From Draconibacterium sp. (GTDB taxonomy: Bacteria > Bacteroidota > Bacteroidia > Bacteroidales > Prolixibacteraceae), in contig JAUVDE010000125.1 in the NCBI GenBank assembly GCA_030595485.1, forward strand, positions 1-8,673: 8,673 nucleotides of DNA, given 5' to 3'. This document shows positions 1-6,197 of the stretch, one piece after another (within the stretch, counting starts at the first letter, position 1; each line of letters begins with the position of its first letter). Below the pieces are notes generated by a model that saw nothing but the letters and a program-made list of their open reading frames with translations, searched no databases and was not told the DNA's origin. Both the position numbers and the translations under genes were made by a program.

Positions 1-384
1 AACGAAGTGGTTCAACCAGAATACTTATATTTTGATGAAAATCAGAAATCAAAACTTGCCAATGTTTGGTTGAATGTGCCTTTGTTGCTTGAATGGCAAA
101 TTCCGGTAAATCATTACGATAACAGGTTCTATATGTCGGCCGGTTTTATGGCCGGCTTGCGGTTAAATAGCCATACTAAAATAAAATACAAAACAGACAA
201 AAAACAAAAGCTGAAAGTTGTCAACGATTTCTCGATGCGTACTTTTCGATATTCGTTGATGTTGCGAACCGGCTACCGATGGTTTAACTTTTTTGCCTTT
301 TACGATTTGGTGCCTCTTTTTAAAGAAGACAAAGGCCCCGAAGTAACTCCTTTTACTTTTGGTGTGACATTGTTACGTTTTTAA
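1..384 (+). CDS. Outer-membrane beta-barrel protein, PorT-like (3' fragment)
   Basis: The frame is open from base 1 and ends at TAA 382-384, so the 127 visible residues are the C-terminal part of a longer protein whose start lies left of the window. The sequence alternates polar and aromatic/hydrophobic residues in strand-like blocks (for example RYSLMLRTGYRW and FNFFAFYDLVPLF) and ends in the barrel strand FTFGVTLLRF. A terminal Phe is the usual recognition signal for outer-membrane barrel assembly. The pattern resembles the PorT / OMP_b-brl_2 type of Bacteroidota barrels, where PorT itself is linked to type IX secretion. I cannot tell PorT proper from the many paralogous small barrels. No clear hairpin terminator follows. 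The next gene begins 156 nt downstream, so co-transcription is not indicated. Confidence 0.7.
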   Translation, partial: NEVVQPEYLYFDENQKSKLANVWLNVPLLLEWQIPVNHYDNRFYMSAGFMAGLRLNSHTKIKYKTDKKQKLKVVNDFSMRTFRYSLMLRTGYRWFNFFAFYDLVPLFKEDKGPEVTPFTFGVTLLRF

Positions 385-540
385 TCGATTTTAGCTCCTT
401 TTGTACGAATATGTATTTGTAATAAAAACCCGATAATTATCATTGATAACTTGTACGAAAATTAAGTTCTTGCCTCACAATTACAATAATTAGAAAGGCA
501 TATGGCTTCGGTCTTTTGTCTTTAATAAATAATATTTTAA

Positions 541-1245
541 ATGAAACTACTACTTATAAGTAACTCTACAATGCCGGGAGAATCCTATTTGGATTATCCG
601 AAAAACGAGATAAAAAAATTCTTGGGAGAAAAGCCTTTAACAGCCGTTTTTATCCCTTATGCCGCCGTAACTTTTTCTTTCGATGAATATTGTAAAAAGG
701 TGGAAGAACGCTTTGCGGAACTTGGGCACAACATTGTTGGTATCCATACTTTTAAAAATCCGGTGAAAGCAATACAAAACGCTGAAGCCATCGTTGTGGG
801 GGGTGGGAATACCTGGCAGCTGGTTCGTATGTTGCACGAACAAAAGTTAATGAATCCGATTCGTGAAAAAGCATTTAACGAAACACCTTATATTGGTTGG
901 AGTGCAGGTTCGAATGTAGCTTGTCCAACCTTGCGTACAACTAACGATATGCCAATTATTGACCCGCTTGGTTTCGATTGTGCAAACATGATTCCTTTCC
1001 AAATTAATCCACATTATTTAGATGCAAATCCGGAAGGACATGGTGGCGAAACGCGTGAGCAACGCATCGAGGAATTCTTGGAGATTAATCCGAACTGTTA
1101 CGTTGCAGGGCTTCGCGAAGGCACCATGTTTAAACTGGAAGATGGCAAGCTAGAGTTGATTGGAAATCGTTCGTGTCGCATTTTCAAAAAAGGACATGAG
1201 CCTGTGGAATTGTCAGCTGGCGATGATTTTAGTTTTTTGCTGTAA
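541..1245 (+). CDS. pepE: Peptidase E (alpha-aspartyl dipeptidase)
   Basis: A 234-residue cytoplasmic serine peptidase of family S51, which hydrolyses dipeptides with N-terminal aspartate (Asp-X) and so helps recycle peptides. The length is close to the roughly 230 residues of enterobacterial PepE. The nucleophile elbow GWSAGSN puts the catalytic Ser at residue 121. Asp136 (in TTND) and His158 (in NPH) fall where the triad of the Salmonella enzyme (S120, D135, H157) is expected, offset by one. The N-terminal strand MKLLLISNST, the VVGGGNT loop (residues 86-91) and the LREGT segment are also typical. No signal peptide is seen. The start at 541 is preceded by an AT-rich stretch without a Shine-Dalgarno sequence, normal for this phylum. 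The gene stands alone, convergent with the MBOAT pseudogene, and the hairpin cluster downstream may help terminate it. Confidence 0.95.
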   Translation: MKLLLISNSTMPGESYLDYPKNEIKKFLGEKPLTAVFIPYAAVTFSFDEYCKKVEERFAELGHNIVGIHTFKNPVKAIQNAEAIVVGGGNTWQLVRMLHEQKLMNPIREKAFNETPYIGWSAGSNVACPTLRTTNDMPIIDPLGFDCANMIPFQINPHYLDANPEGHGGETREQRIEEFLEINPNCYVAGLREGTMFKLEDGKLELIGNRSCRIFKKGHEPVELSAGDDFSFLL

Positions 1246-1287
1246 TAAACATTTGAAACAAGTATTGTTTTTAATGATAACCAAAAC

Positions 1288-1398
1288 TCCCAGCGGTCTT
1301 GCCGCAGGGATGAATGGAAAATTATAAACAGAAAATCTGGTTTTCGACCTTCAGGTCGAAATGAGATTGGCGAAACGCCCTGTGCTCTTGGCTCAGGG
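1288..1398. repeat. Cluster of four small hairpins (REP-like intergenic repeat)
   Basis: Four inverted repeats are packed into 111 bp. First, TCCC-a-GCGG / CCGC-a-GGGA spans 1288-1310 with loop TCTTG. Second, TTTCGACCT / AGGTCGAAA spans 1342-1361 with a two-base loop. Third, GGCG-AAA-CGCC spans 1369-1379. Fourth, CCCTG / CAGGG spans 1378-1398 with an 11-base loop, overlapping the third by two bases. The density and spacing are unlike a single terminator and resemble a dispersed REP-type element. It fills the convergent gap between pepE and the MBOAT remnant, and the MBOAT homology breaks off right beside it. Its sequence differs from the CCCCC/GGGGG palindromes in valS, so at least two repeat families occur in this window. 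The minus-strand frame through it (visible as FRPEGRK...) has no features of a real protein. Confidence 0.65.
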
Positions 1399-2371
1399 AT
1401 AGTCAATTTCAAAGATTTTCTTTAAATGGCTGCGAAATTTACCTTTCTTCGAGCCGCCCAATGGAATATATACATAGTCGCGAAACCAAGTTGAAAGTGA
1501 TATGTGCCAGTTTTGCCAGAAATGTCGAATTGAAGTTGACCGGTATGGATGATTAAAATTCATTTTAAAATGAAATCCCATCCATTTGGCAATTCCACGT
1601 GCAATATCGGTATAGCCACTAAAGTCGCAGTAAATTTGAAAGGTAAAAGCGAGCATTATTAGCCACCAATAAACTGTTGAACTGCTGTTGTTTATGTCGG
1701 CAAAGCCCGTGTTGACCATAGGGGCCAGATTGTCGGCAATCAAAACTTTCTTGAAAAAACCGAATGCAATTAGTTTTAATCCATGCCATCTTTCAATTTC
1801 GTTGCTTCTTTTTAATCGGTCGAGTTGTGGCAACAAAGTTTTTGCCCGAACAATTGGTCCGGCCACCAGTTGAGGAAACATTGATAAATAAGCAAAGAAT
1901 TTGAACAGGTGTTTGTGGGCGTCAGATTTTTCTTGTAAATGTCGATGGTGTAACTCATCGATTGAAAAGTGTAAAAGCTTATACCCACCGGAAGTATATA
2001 CAGAAATTCGGGATAGTTTTTGGTAAGGTTAATTTGTAAATTGAATTGAGCTAGCAACAGCTCTATTTGGCTAAAAATAAACTGACTGTATTTGAATGCT
2101 GCAAGTGTGCCAATATTGCAAAAAATAGATAAGGCTAATAGTGGTTTTCGGTACCGCGGGTATTTGTATATGGCCCCTCCGGCAAAAAAGTCGATTAATC
2201 CACTTCCGATTATAAGAAAAAGAAAACGCCAATCCCACCAACCATAAAATACAAAAGAAAAAAAAGTGATGTAAATCCAGCTTAACTGCTTGTTCTGTTT
2301 TTTTTAACAATCCAGAAAAGGCTAAAAAAGAGGGTGCAAATAATTAAAAATATAAGTGAATTAAAAAGCAT
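1393..2371 (-). pseudogene. MBOAT-family O-acyltransferase (AlgI-like), frameshifted and 3'-truncated
   Basis: Read on the minus strand from ATG at 2371, the three frames join into one AlgI/DltB-type membrane acyltransferase: MLFNSLIFLII at the start, then FYGWWDWRFL, then VGISFYTFQSMSYTIDIY, MFPQLVAGPIVR, FQIYCDFSGYTDIARG and finally FWQNWHISLSTWF with RDYVYIPLGG (1453-1521). Such proteins move acyl groups onto exported polysaccharides or other envelope polymers. The first frameshift lies in an A-run (T8 at 2298-2305 on the plus strand), where one more base restores the frame. The second lies near 1911-1916, where again one base is missing. Recognisable homology stops near 1417 (SHLKK), and the stop is at 1393-1395. 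Only about 325 codons remain against roughly 470-500 for the family. The last third, with the LWHG-type segment, is missing. The neighbouring hairpin cluster sits exactly at the break. Two base-call errors could explain the frameshifts but not the truncation. Confidence 0.85.
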
Positions 2372-2392
2372 TTGGTAAAGCTTGTGCGACGG

Positions 2393-2400
2393 CAAATATA
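2393..2400 (-). promoter_or_regulatory. Possible -7 element of the former MBOAT gene
   Basis: The minus strand reads TATATTTG, a full match to the Bacteroidota -7 consensus TAnnTTTG, 21 bases before the ATG at 2371. No good -33 TTTG is present 19-21 bases further upstream, so this is a weak call. The gene it would serve is broken. Confidence 0.3.
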
Positions 2401-2638
2401 TAAAAATAGCTTTAGTAAGCTCCCTCGTTTAAATAACAATATTCTCATTTTCTGGAATTAGAATTGCCATTAAAGGTATGCTTGGCTCAGTAACGCAAGA
2501 AAGGGTTGGTTTTATACATATAAACAATTGGCTTTTAATAAGTTTAGGTGGCATGGAGGCAAAAAATACCTTTTTGATGGTAAATTGGGTTTTAAATAAA
2601 GTCAATGCTAATTTAAGTATTGAATTAACAATGAGCTT

Positions 2639-2728
2639 ATGGCAGTCATTATTTATGCAATCCTATTGTTATTACTCGTTTCAGGAATGATGTTCTTAAG
2701 TTATCAGGATTTAAAAGAGAATGAATAA
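2639..2728 (+). CDS. Possible 29-residue single-pass membrane peptide
   Basis: ATG at 2639 opens a 29-codon frame, MAVIIYAILLLLLVSGMMFL followed by SYQDLKENE, ending at TAA 2726-2728. It has one strongly hydrophobic segment (residues 2-20) and a short charged tail, the plan of small membrane peptides that accompany transporters or respiratory complexes. I do not recognise it. It lies in the same direction as amt but 516 bp upstream, with no clear promoter or Shine-Dalgarno sequence of its own. AT-rich DNA readily yields hydrophobic short frames, so chance is the main alternative. Confidence 0.2.
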   Translation: MAVIIYAILLLLLVSGMMFLSYQDLKENE

Positions 2729-3182
2729 CTAAGAACTTGTTGGCAAATGGTCGGGGTTCGTAGTATTTACTTCAGGGGTAAAATACCTGTTGCTGCAATT
2801 ATATGCACTTAGTTTTTTTATTCCTAATTGATTTCTAAATTCTTTATTCCCTTTTTTTGTTCCAATATTAATTCAACTTTAAGTACGAACTAATTTATCG
2901 TCAGTTTAAGGAAAAGTGACATTTGTCATAAAAATGTCTTGCAATGCGCGATTGTTTGAATTTGTGATTAGAGATTGAGCCCCATGAAATATAAGCATAA
3001 ATATGAAAAAAGCAATGCAATACATGTTCGGCCCCCTCTGGGTGTCAGCAGGCAGGGGATAAATGCATTAAATGAAAAATAAGCTCCTTGTTTCAAAATG
3101 ACGTAAAAGATTGATTGTTAGATTCAAAATAACAATAAAAGTGCTTTGTAGCTTTCAAAACGATAAATAAAATACTTTTGTG

Positions 3183-3215
3183 CTTGCAATGTGTTAGATA
3201 ATAATGATACTTTTG
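3183..3215 (+). promoter_or_regulatory. amt promoter (Bacteroidota -33/-7 type)
   Basis: CTTG at 3183-3186, then a 21-base spacer, then TACTTTTG at 3208-3215, which matches the -7 consensus TAnnTTTG fully and leaves a leader of about 20-25 nt before ATG 3245. The same TACTTTTG box occurs once more at 3173-3180, 35 bp upstream, and both copies are followed by a TGCAAT (3185-3190 and 3218-3223). This could be a tandem start or a repeated regulator site. The upstream copy has a poorer -33 match (TTTG at 3145-3148, spacer 24). Confidence 0.6.
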
Positions 3216-3244
3216 CCTGCAATTAATTTTTAAGATATTTCGTT

Positions 3245-4480
3245 ATGATGTTTGACAAAGGTCTAACCACTTTTATGATTGTTGCCACGAGTTTGGTGAT
3301 GCTAATGACTCCGGGACTTGCTTTTTTTTATGGTGGACTAGGTTGTAAAAAGAATATTCTAAGCATTATGATGCAAAGTTTTGTATCGCTTGGAATAACA
3401 ACAATTTTATGGATTGCCTTTGGGTATTCAATGTGTTTTAGCGGAACCTTGGGCGATGGAACCGATTTCTTCGGAATAATCGGAAACTTCGATAAAGCTT
3501 TTTTGAATGGCGTTACATCAAGCACCCCATATTCGCCCGAGCGTAATTTTCCCGAATATATTTTTGTGGCGTATCAAATGATGTTTGCCATTATTACACC
3601 AGCACTTATTACCGGCGCTTTTATTAATCGCGTAACTTTTAAAGCTTATGTAATTTTCTTAATTCTTTGGCAAATATTTGTGTATTACCCATTTGTGCAC
3701 ATGGTGTGGGGTGGTGGAATCCTTCAAGTATGGGGCGTTCTCGATTTTGCCGGAGGAATAACAGTGCATGCAACTGCCGGATTTGCTGCTTTGGCTTCGG
3801 TATTTTTTGTTGGAGCTCGTGCCGAAAGAAATACAGGCCCGAACAACATTCCTTTGGTAGCAATTGGTACAAGTCTGTTATGGTTTGGCTGGTATGGTTT
3901 TAATGCTGGTAGCGAGTTGGATGTAGATGCAGTTACTGCGCAGGCATTTTTAAATACCGACGTTTCAGCATCGGTAGCTGCAATTACCTGGTTAACTATA
4001 GAGTGGACAACCGGAAAAAAACGACCAACCTTTATTGGCTTAATGACAGGAGCAGTGGCTGGATTGGCAACAATAACTCCTGCGGCAGGATTCGTAAGTC
4101 TGGGTGCAGCAAGTTTTATAGGGCTTTGTGCCGGAATTGTGTGCTATTTCACCGTTAAATTTGTTGAGTACAAACGTTGGGACGATGCGCTTGATGTTTG
4201 GGGTGTTCATGGAATGGGTGGTGTTCTTGGTTCCATAATGCTCGGTTTGTTTGCATCTAAAACCATTAATGCCAATGGTGCCGACGGTTTGTTTATGGGT
4301 GGTGGATTTAGCTTTTTCCTGAAACAAATTACTGCCATTGTATTGGCATCTGCTTGGGGATTTATATTTACTCTGGGAGTACTTAAGTTAATCAACAAAT
4401 TTGTGCCTGTAAAAGTAGGCCGAATGGACGAAATTAAAGGACTCGATTTTGGTTACCATGGAGAAGTAGCCCGACAATAG
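3245..4480 (+). CDS. amt: Ammonium transporter (Amt/MEP/Rh family)
   Basis: A 411-residue inner-membrane channel that takes up ammonium, close in length to E. coli AmtB. Key residues by comparison with AmtB are present: the twin pore histidines H175 (VHATAG) and H322 (WGVHGMGG), the external Phe gate F114 (MMFAIITPAL) and F219 (WYGFNAGS), W155 in HMVWGGG and D167 in DFAGG. The protein starts straight into the first membrane helix (TTFMIVATSLVML). It lacks the cleaved signal peptide of AmtB, so 11 helices are expected. The C-terminal tail GLDFGYHGE matches the cytoplasmic region that P-II proteins bind in other Amts, yet no glnK gene is adjacent in the window. Two Met codons in tandem (3245 and 3248) are equally possible starts. 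It is probably monocistronic, with its own promoter and a hairpin terminator at 4524-4568. Confidence 0.97.
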   Translation: MMFDKGLTTFMIVATSLVMLMTPGLAFFYGGLGCKKNILSIMMQSFVSLGITTILWIAFGYSMCFSGTLGDGTDFFGIIGNFDKAFLNGVTSSTPYSPERNFPEYIFVAYQMMFAIITPALITGAFINRVTFKAYVIFLILWQIFVYYPFVHMVWGGGILQVWGVLDFAGGITVHATAGFAALASVFFVGARAERNTGPNNIPLVAIGTSLLWFGWYGFNAGSELDVDAVTAQAFLNTDVSASVAAITWLTIEWTTGKKRPTFIGLMTGAVAGLATITPAAGFVSLGAASFIGLCAGIVCYFTVKFVEYKRWDDALDVWGVHGMGGVLGSIMLGLFASKTINANGADGLFMGGGFSFFLKQITAIVLASAWGFIFTLGVLKLINKFVPVKVGRMDEIKGLDFGYHGEVARQ

Positions 4481-4523
4481 AAAATCAATAAAGGAAAACA
4501 AATAATAGAATAATAACTCACAG

Positions 4524-4568
4524 AACCACGGGCAGAGTAGTTTTTAACTATTTCGTTCGTGGTTTTTC
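4524..4568 (+). terminator. Hairpin terminator after amt
   Basis: AACCACG (4524-4530) pairs with CGTGGTT (4558-4564), and a second helix TAGTT/AACTA sits inside around 4538-4550. The closing arm runs directly into a T-run (4563-4567). It lies 44 nt past the amt stop, so amt and the porin gene should be separate transcription units. Confidence 0.75.
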
Positions 4569-4685
4569 TATACAAGTTTTCTGATGTAGTAATCTATCAA
4601 GTTTATAATATAGAAATAAAGATTTTGAGTGCCTCCGGAGAAAGTAATTGCACTATGTTTTCTAACTTGCTATGATTCAGTCTGC

Positions 4686-4717
4686 TTTGTTAAGCAACTG
4701 TTTTTTGGTTATCTTTA
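4686..4717 (+). promoter_or_regulatory. Probable promoter of the DcaP-like porin
   Basis: TTTG at 4686-4689, a 20-base spacer, then TATCTTTA at 4710-4717. The latter fits TAnnTTTG except for the last base. It would give a leader of about 30 nt before ATG 4754. There is no Shine-Dalgarno sequence. Confidence 0.4.
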
Positions 4718-4753
4718 AGTAATCATAATAATATTGTCTCTAAAACCTTTGCA

Positions 4754-5986
4754 ATGAAAAATATCATTCTTTTGTTTCTATGCATTTTTACGTTTGCTTC
4801 GGGATTCAGTCAGGATAGGATATTAACATTCTCATCAAAAGATTCGGTAAACGACACACCCGTTTTTAAGGGTAGCTTTGGAGCAAATATTAAGCTAAAC
4901 GGCTACTATGACGTTTTTGGAGGTCTTCAGGATAACGAAACTTTTAATATTGGCGAAATTAATGTTTTTGGAAACGACGATGATGGGAGCCTTAAGGTAG
5001 ACATGTATCAAACCCAATTGAAATTTGAATCTTATATAGCAACCAAAAATGGCGACAATATTTATGCCGTTGTAGAATTTGATTTTTGGGGAGGGAATGG
5101 GCATATGCGATTACGAAAGGCTTATGTTGAGTTTGACCATTGGCAAATTGGGCAAGGATGGGCATCGTTTGGAGATGAAGCCCTTTGGCCAAATATTATG
5201 GAATGGGAAGGTCCTCCATCAGGTGTTTGGCTGCGGTCTCCGCACATTAAATATTTTAATTCATTCGGAAACCCTGATTGGAGGTATATAATTGCATTGG
5301 ATGCGCCCATAACGGACTATAGCCGGTTTGGCGAAATAGAGCCGCTTGTAGGAGAAGCGTATCAAACAACGCCCGACTTGATTGTAGGAATGAAACATGA
5401 GAAAGCATGGGGGCATTTAAGAATGGCAACCATTTTTAGAAATATTAATTATAAGTATAACGATGAAAAAGATTCCTTTAATGGATATGGCTTATCATTC
5501 TCTGGGAAATTAAAGAAAGAGTTGAATAACTTTCAGTTTCAGGGGACGGTTGGAAAAGGAATTGCTACTTATATTACCAGTATCTCTGGATATGGCTACG
5601 ATGGATATCCCACAAAAGGTGGTGAAATGGAAGCAACTCCTTCTTATGGAGGTTGGGTGTCTTACGAGCATTTTTGGACACCTAAAGTTCATGCAAATTT
5701 TGTATTCGGCTACACACATTATTATACCCATGATGTGGAAAGATTTTTGTTGGTTTACCCTGAAGAGAGCGAAGTTGCTGTTTTAAATGGAGACATTAAC
5801 CATACGCATAGTTACGGCATTGTGAATATTATGTACGATTATTATAAAAGAATGACCTTTGGCCTGGAATTGAATTATGGAACCAAAAATCTTGATGTGA
5901 ATGGTATGGTAGATGGCAATACTTTGGATGATTCCAAGAGTAGGGACGCCATGCGTATAAGTTTTGGTTTTATGTTTTACTTTTAA
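4754..5986 (+). CDS. DcaP-like trimeric outer-membrane porin
   Basis: A 410-residue exported barrel. The N-terminus MKNIILLFLCIFTFASGFSQ is a typical Sec signal peptide, with cleavage likely near residue 20. The mature protein starts with a strand-rich region (GSFGANIKLNGYYDVFGG) and contains MRLRKAYVEF-DHWQIGQGWASF-GDEALWPN, the segment that in DcaP-type porins follows the R-x-R-x-A-Y/E pattern with a G-Q-x-W-S/A-x-F motif. The remainder is aromatic-rich beta strands ending in MRISFGFMFYF, with the terminal Phe expected for outer-membrane assembly. DcaP proteins are channels for small organic anions such as dicarboxylates; the substrate here cannot be read from the sequence. It follows amt in the same direction, but a terminator and a separate promoter lie between, so a link to nitrogen uptake is only conjecture. 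It is complete, with a strong hairpin 70 nt after the stop. Confidence 0.75.
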   Translation: MKNIILLFLCIFTFASGFSQDRILTFSSKDSVNDTPVFKGSFGANIKLNGYYDVFGGLQDNETFNIGEINVFGNDDDGSLKVDMYQTQLKFESYIATKNGDNIYAVVEFDFWGGNGHMRLRKAYVEFDHWQIGQGWASFGDEALWPNIMEWEGPPSGVWLRSPHIKYFNSFGNPDWRYIIALDAPITDYSRFGEIEPLVGEAYQTTPDLIVGMKHEKAWGHLRMATIFRNINYKYNDEKDSFNGYGLSFSGKLKKELNNFQFQGTVGKGIATYITSISGYGYDGYPTKGGEMEATPSYGGWVSYEHFWTPKVHANFVFGYTHYYTHDVERFLLVYPEESEVAVLNGDINHTHSYGIVNIMYDYYKRMTFGLELNYGTKNLDVNGMVDGNTLDDSKSRDAMRISFGFMFYF

Positions 5987-6056
5987 ATTGCAATGCAGAT
6001 TACAGAAGTTCGCATTCTTTGTTTTGCACTTTATTGTATCTCAGAATAGATATTTG

Positions 6057-6096
6057 GCTTTAGCCGTTAATCAAAAAGAAAATTAAAGGCTAAAGC
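6057..6096 (+). terminator. Strong stem-loop after the porin gene
   Basis: GCTTTAGCC (6057-6065) and GGCTAAAGC (6088-6096) form a perfect 9-bp stem. After one mismatch it continues as TTAAT (6067-6071) / ATTAA (6082-6086), closing a 10-base A-rich loop. The T-run downstream is short (TTGTACTTTT), so efficiency as an intrinsic terminator is uncertain, but position and strength fit 3'-end formation for the porin mRNA. Confidence 0.65.
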
Positions 6097-6107
6097 TTGT
6101 ACTTTTA

Positions 6108-6135
6108 ACCTGCAACCCGAAACCCGTAATCTGCA
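6108..6135. repeat. Four degenerate 7-bp tandem repeats
   Basis: Four consecutive heptamers read ACCTGCA, ACCCGAA, ACCCGTA and ATCTGCA, each fitting A-(C/T)-C-(C/T)-G-(C/A/T)-A. The block lies between the porin hairpin and the valS promoter. Its role is unknown; it could be a small dispersed heptamer repeat or a binding array. Confidence 0.45.
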
Positions 6136-6137
6136 AC

Positions 6138-6168
6138 TTTCTGAATTAAACTTTTAATATTACTTTTG
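6138..6168 (+). promoter_or_regulatory. valS promoter
   Basis: TTTC at 6138-6141, a 19-base spacer, then TACTTTTG at 6161-6168, a full match to TAnnTTTG. The start codon is 37 nt after the first base of the box, exactly as in amt, and both leaders carry ATATTTC three bases before ATG. The predicted leader is about 20-25 nt, too short for a T-box or other long attenuator. Confidence 0.6.
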
Positions 6169-6197
6169 CACCTCAATTTTTACGTAGATATTTCAAG

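Larger units (their letters stand above)
2372..3172. other. Long intergenic stretch, no convincing gene
   Basis: About 800 bp of AT-rich DNA between the MBOAT remnant and the amt promoter. Short frames exist on both strands, but none shows a recognisable family. A plus-strand frame at 2478-2690 has no family-like motif and looks like chance. Two items are weakly suggestive. One is a 29-codon frame with a membrane segment, listed separately. The other is a GC-rich spot at 3031-3058 (GCCCCCTCTG ... CAGGCAGGGG), which stands out from its surroundings and begins with the same ten bases as the left palindrome in valS. A small imperfect hairpin, GTATTTAC / GTAAAATAC, lies at 2763-2786. No tRNA, riboswitch or insertion-sequence end was recognised. 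Confidence 0.5.

Noticed and set aside
1098..1412. A 104-codon minus-strand frame across the end of pepE and the hairpin cluster
   Set aside because: It spans the repeat and the antisense of pepE, and shows no protein-like pattern.
2478..2690. A 70-codon plus-strand frame in the long intergenic gap
   Set aside because: No family-like motif, no promoter, irregular composition; likely chance in AT-rich DNA.
3003..3062. A 19-codon frame (MKKAMQYMFGPLWVSAGRG) as a leader peptide for amt
   Set aside because: It lies 180 bp before amt and upstream of the amt promoter, so it cannot attenuate that transcript. It partly reads the GC-rich spot.
3003..3075. A riboswitch upstream of amt
   Set aside because: The GC-rich stretch shows none of the conserved boxes of TPP, cobalamin, SAM or similar classes, and it lies upstream of the predicted start of transcription.
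3185..3223. A sigma-54 promoter upstream of amt, as in many nitrogen genes
   Set aside because: TTGCA-like pieces occur, but no TGGC partner with the required 5-base spacing. The Bacteroidota TAnnTTTG box fits better.
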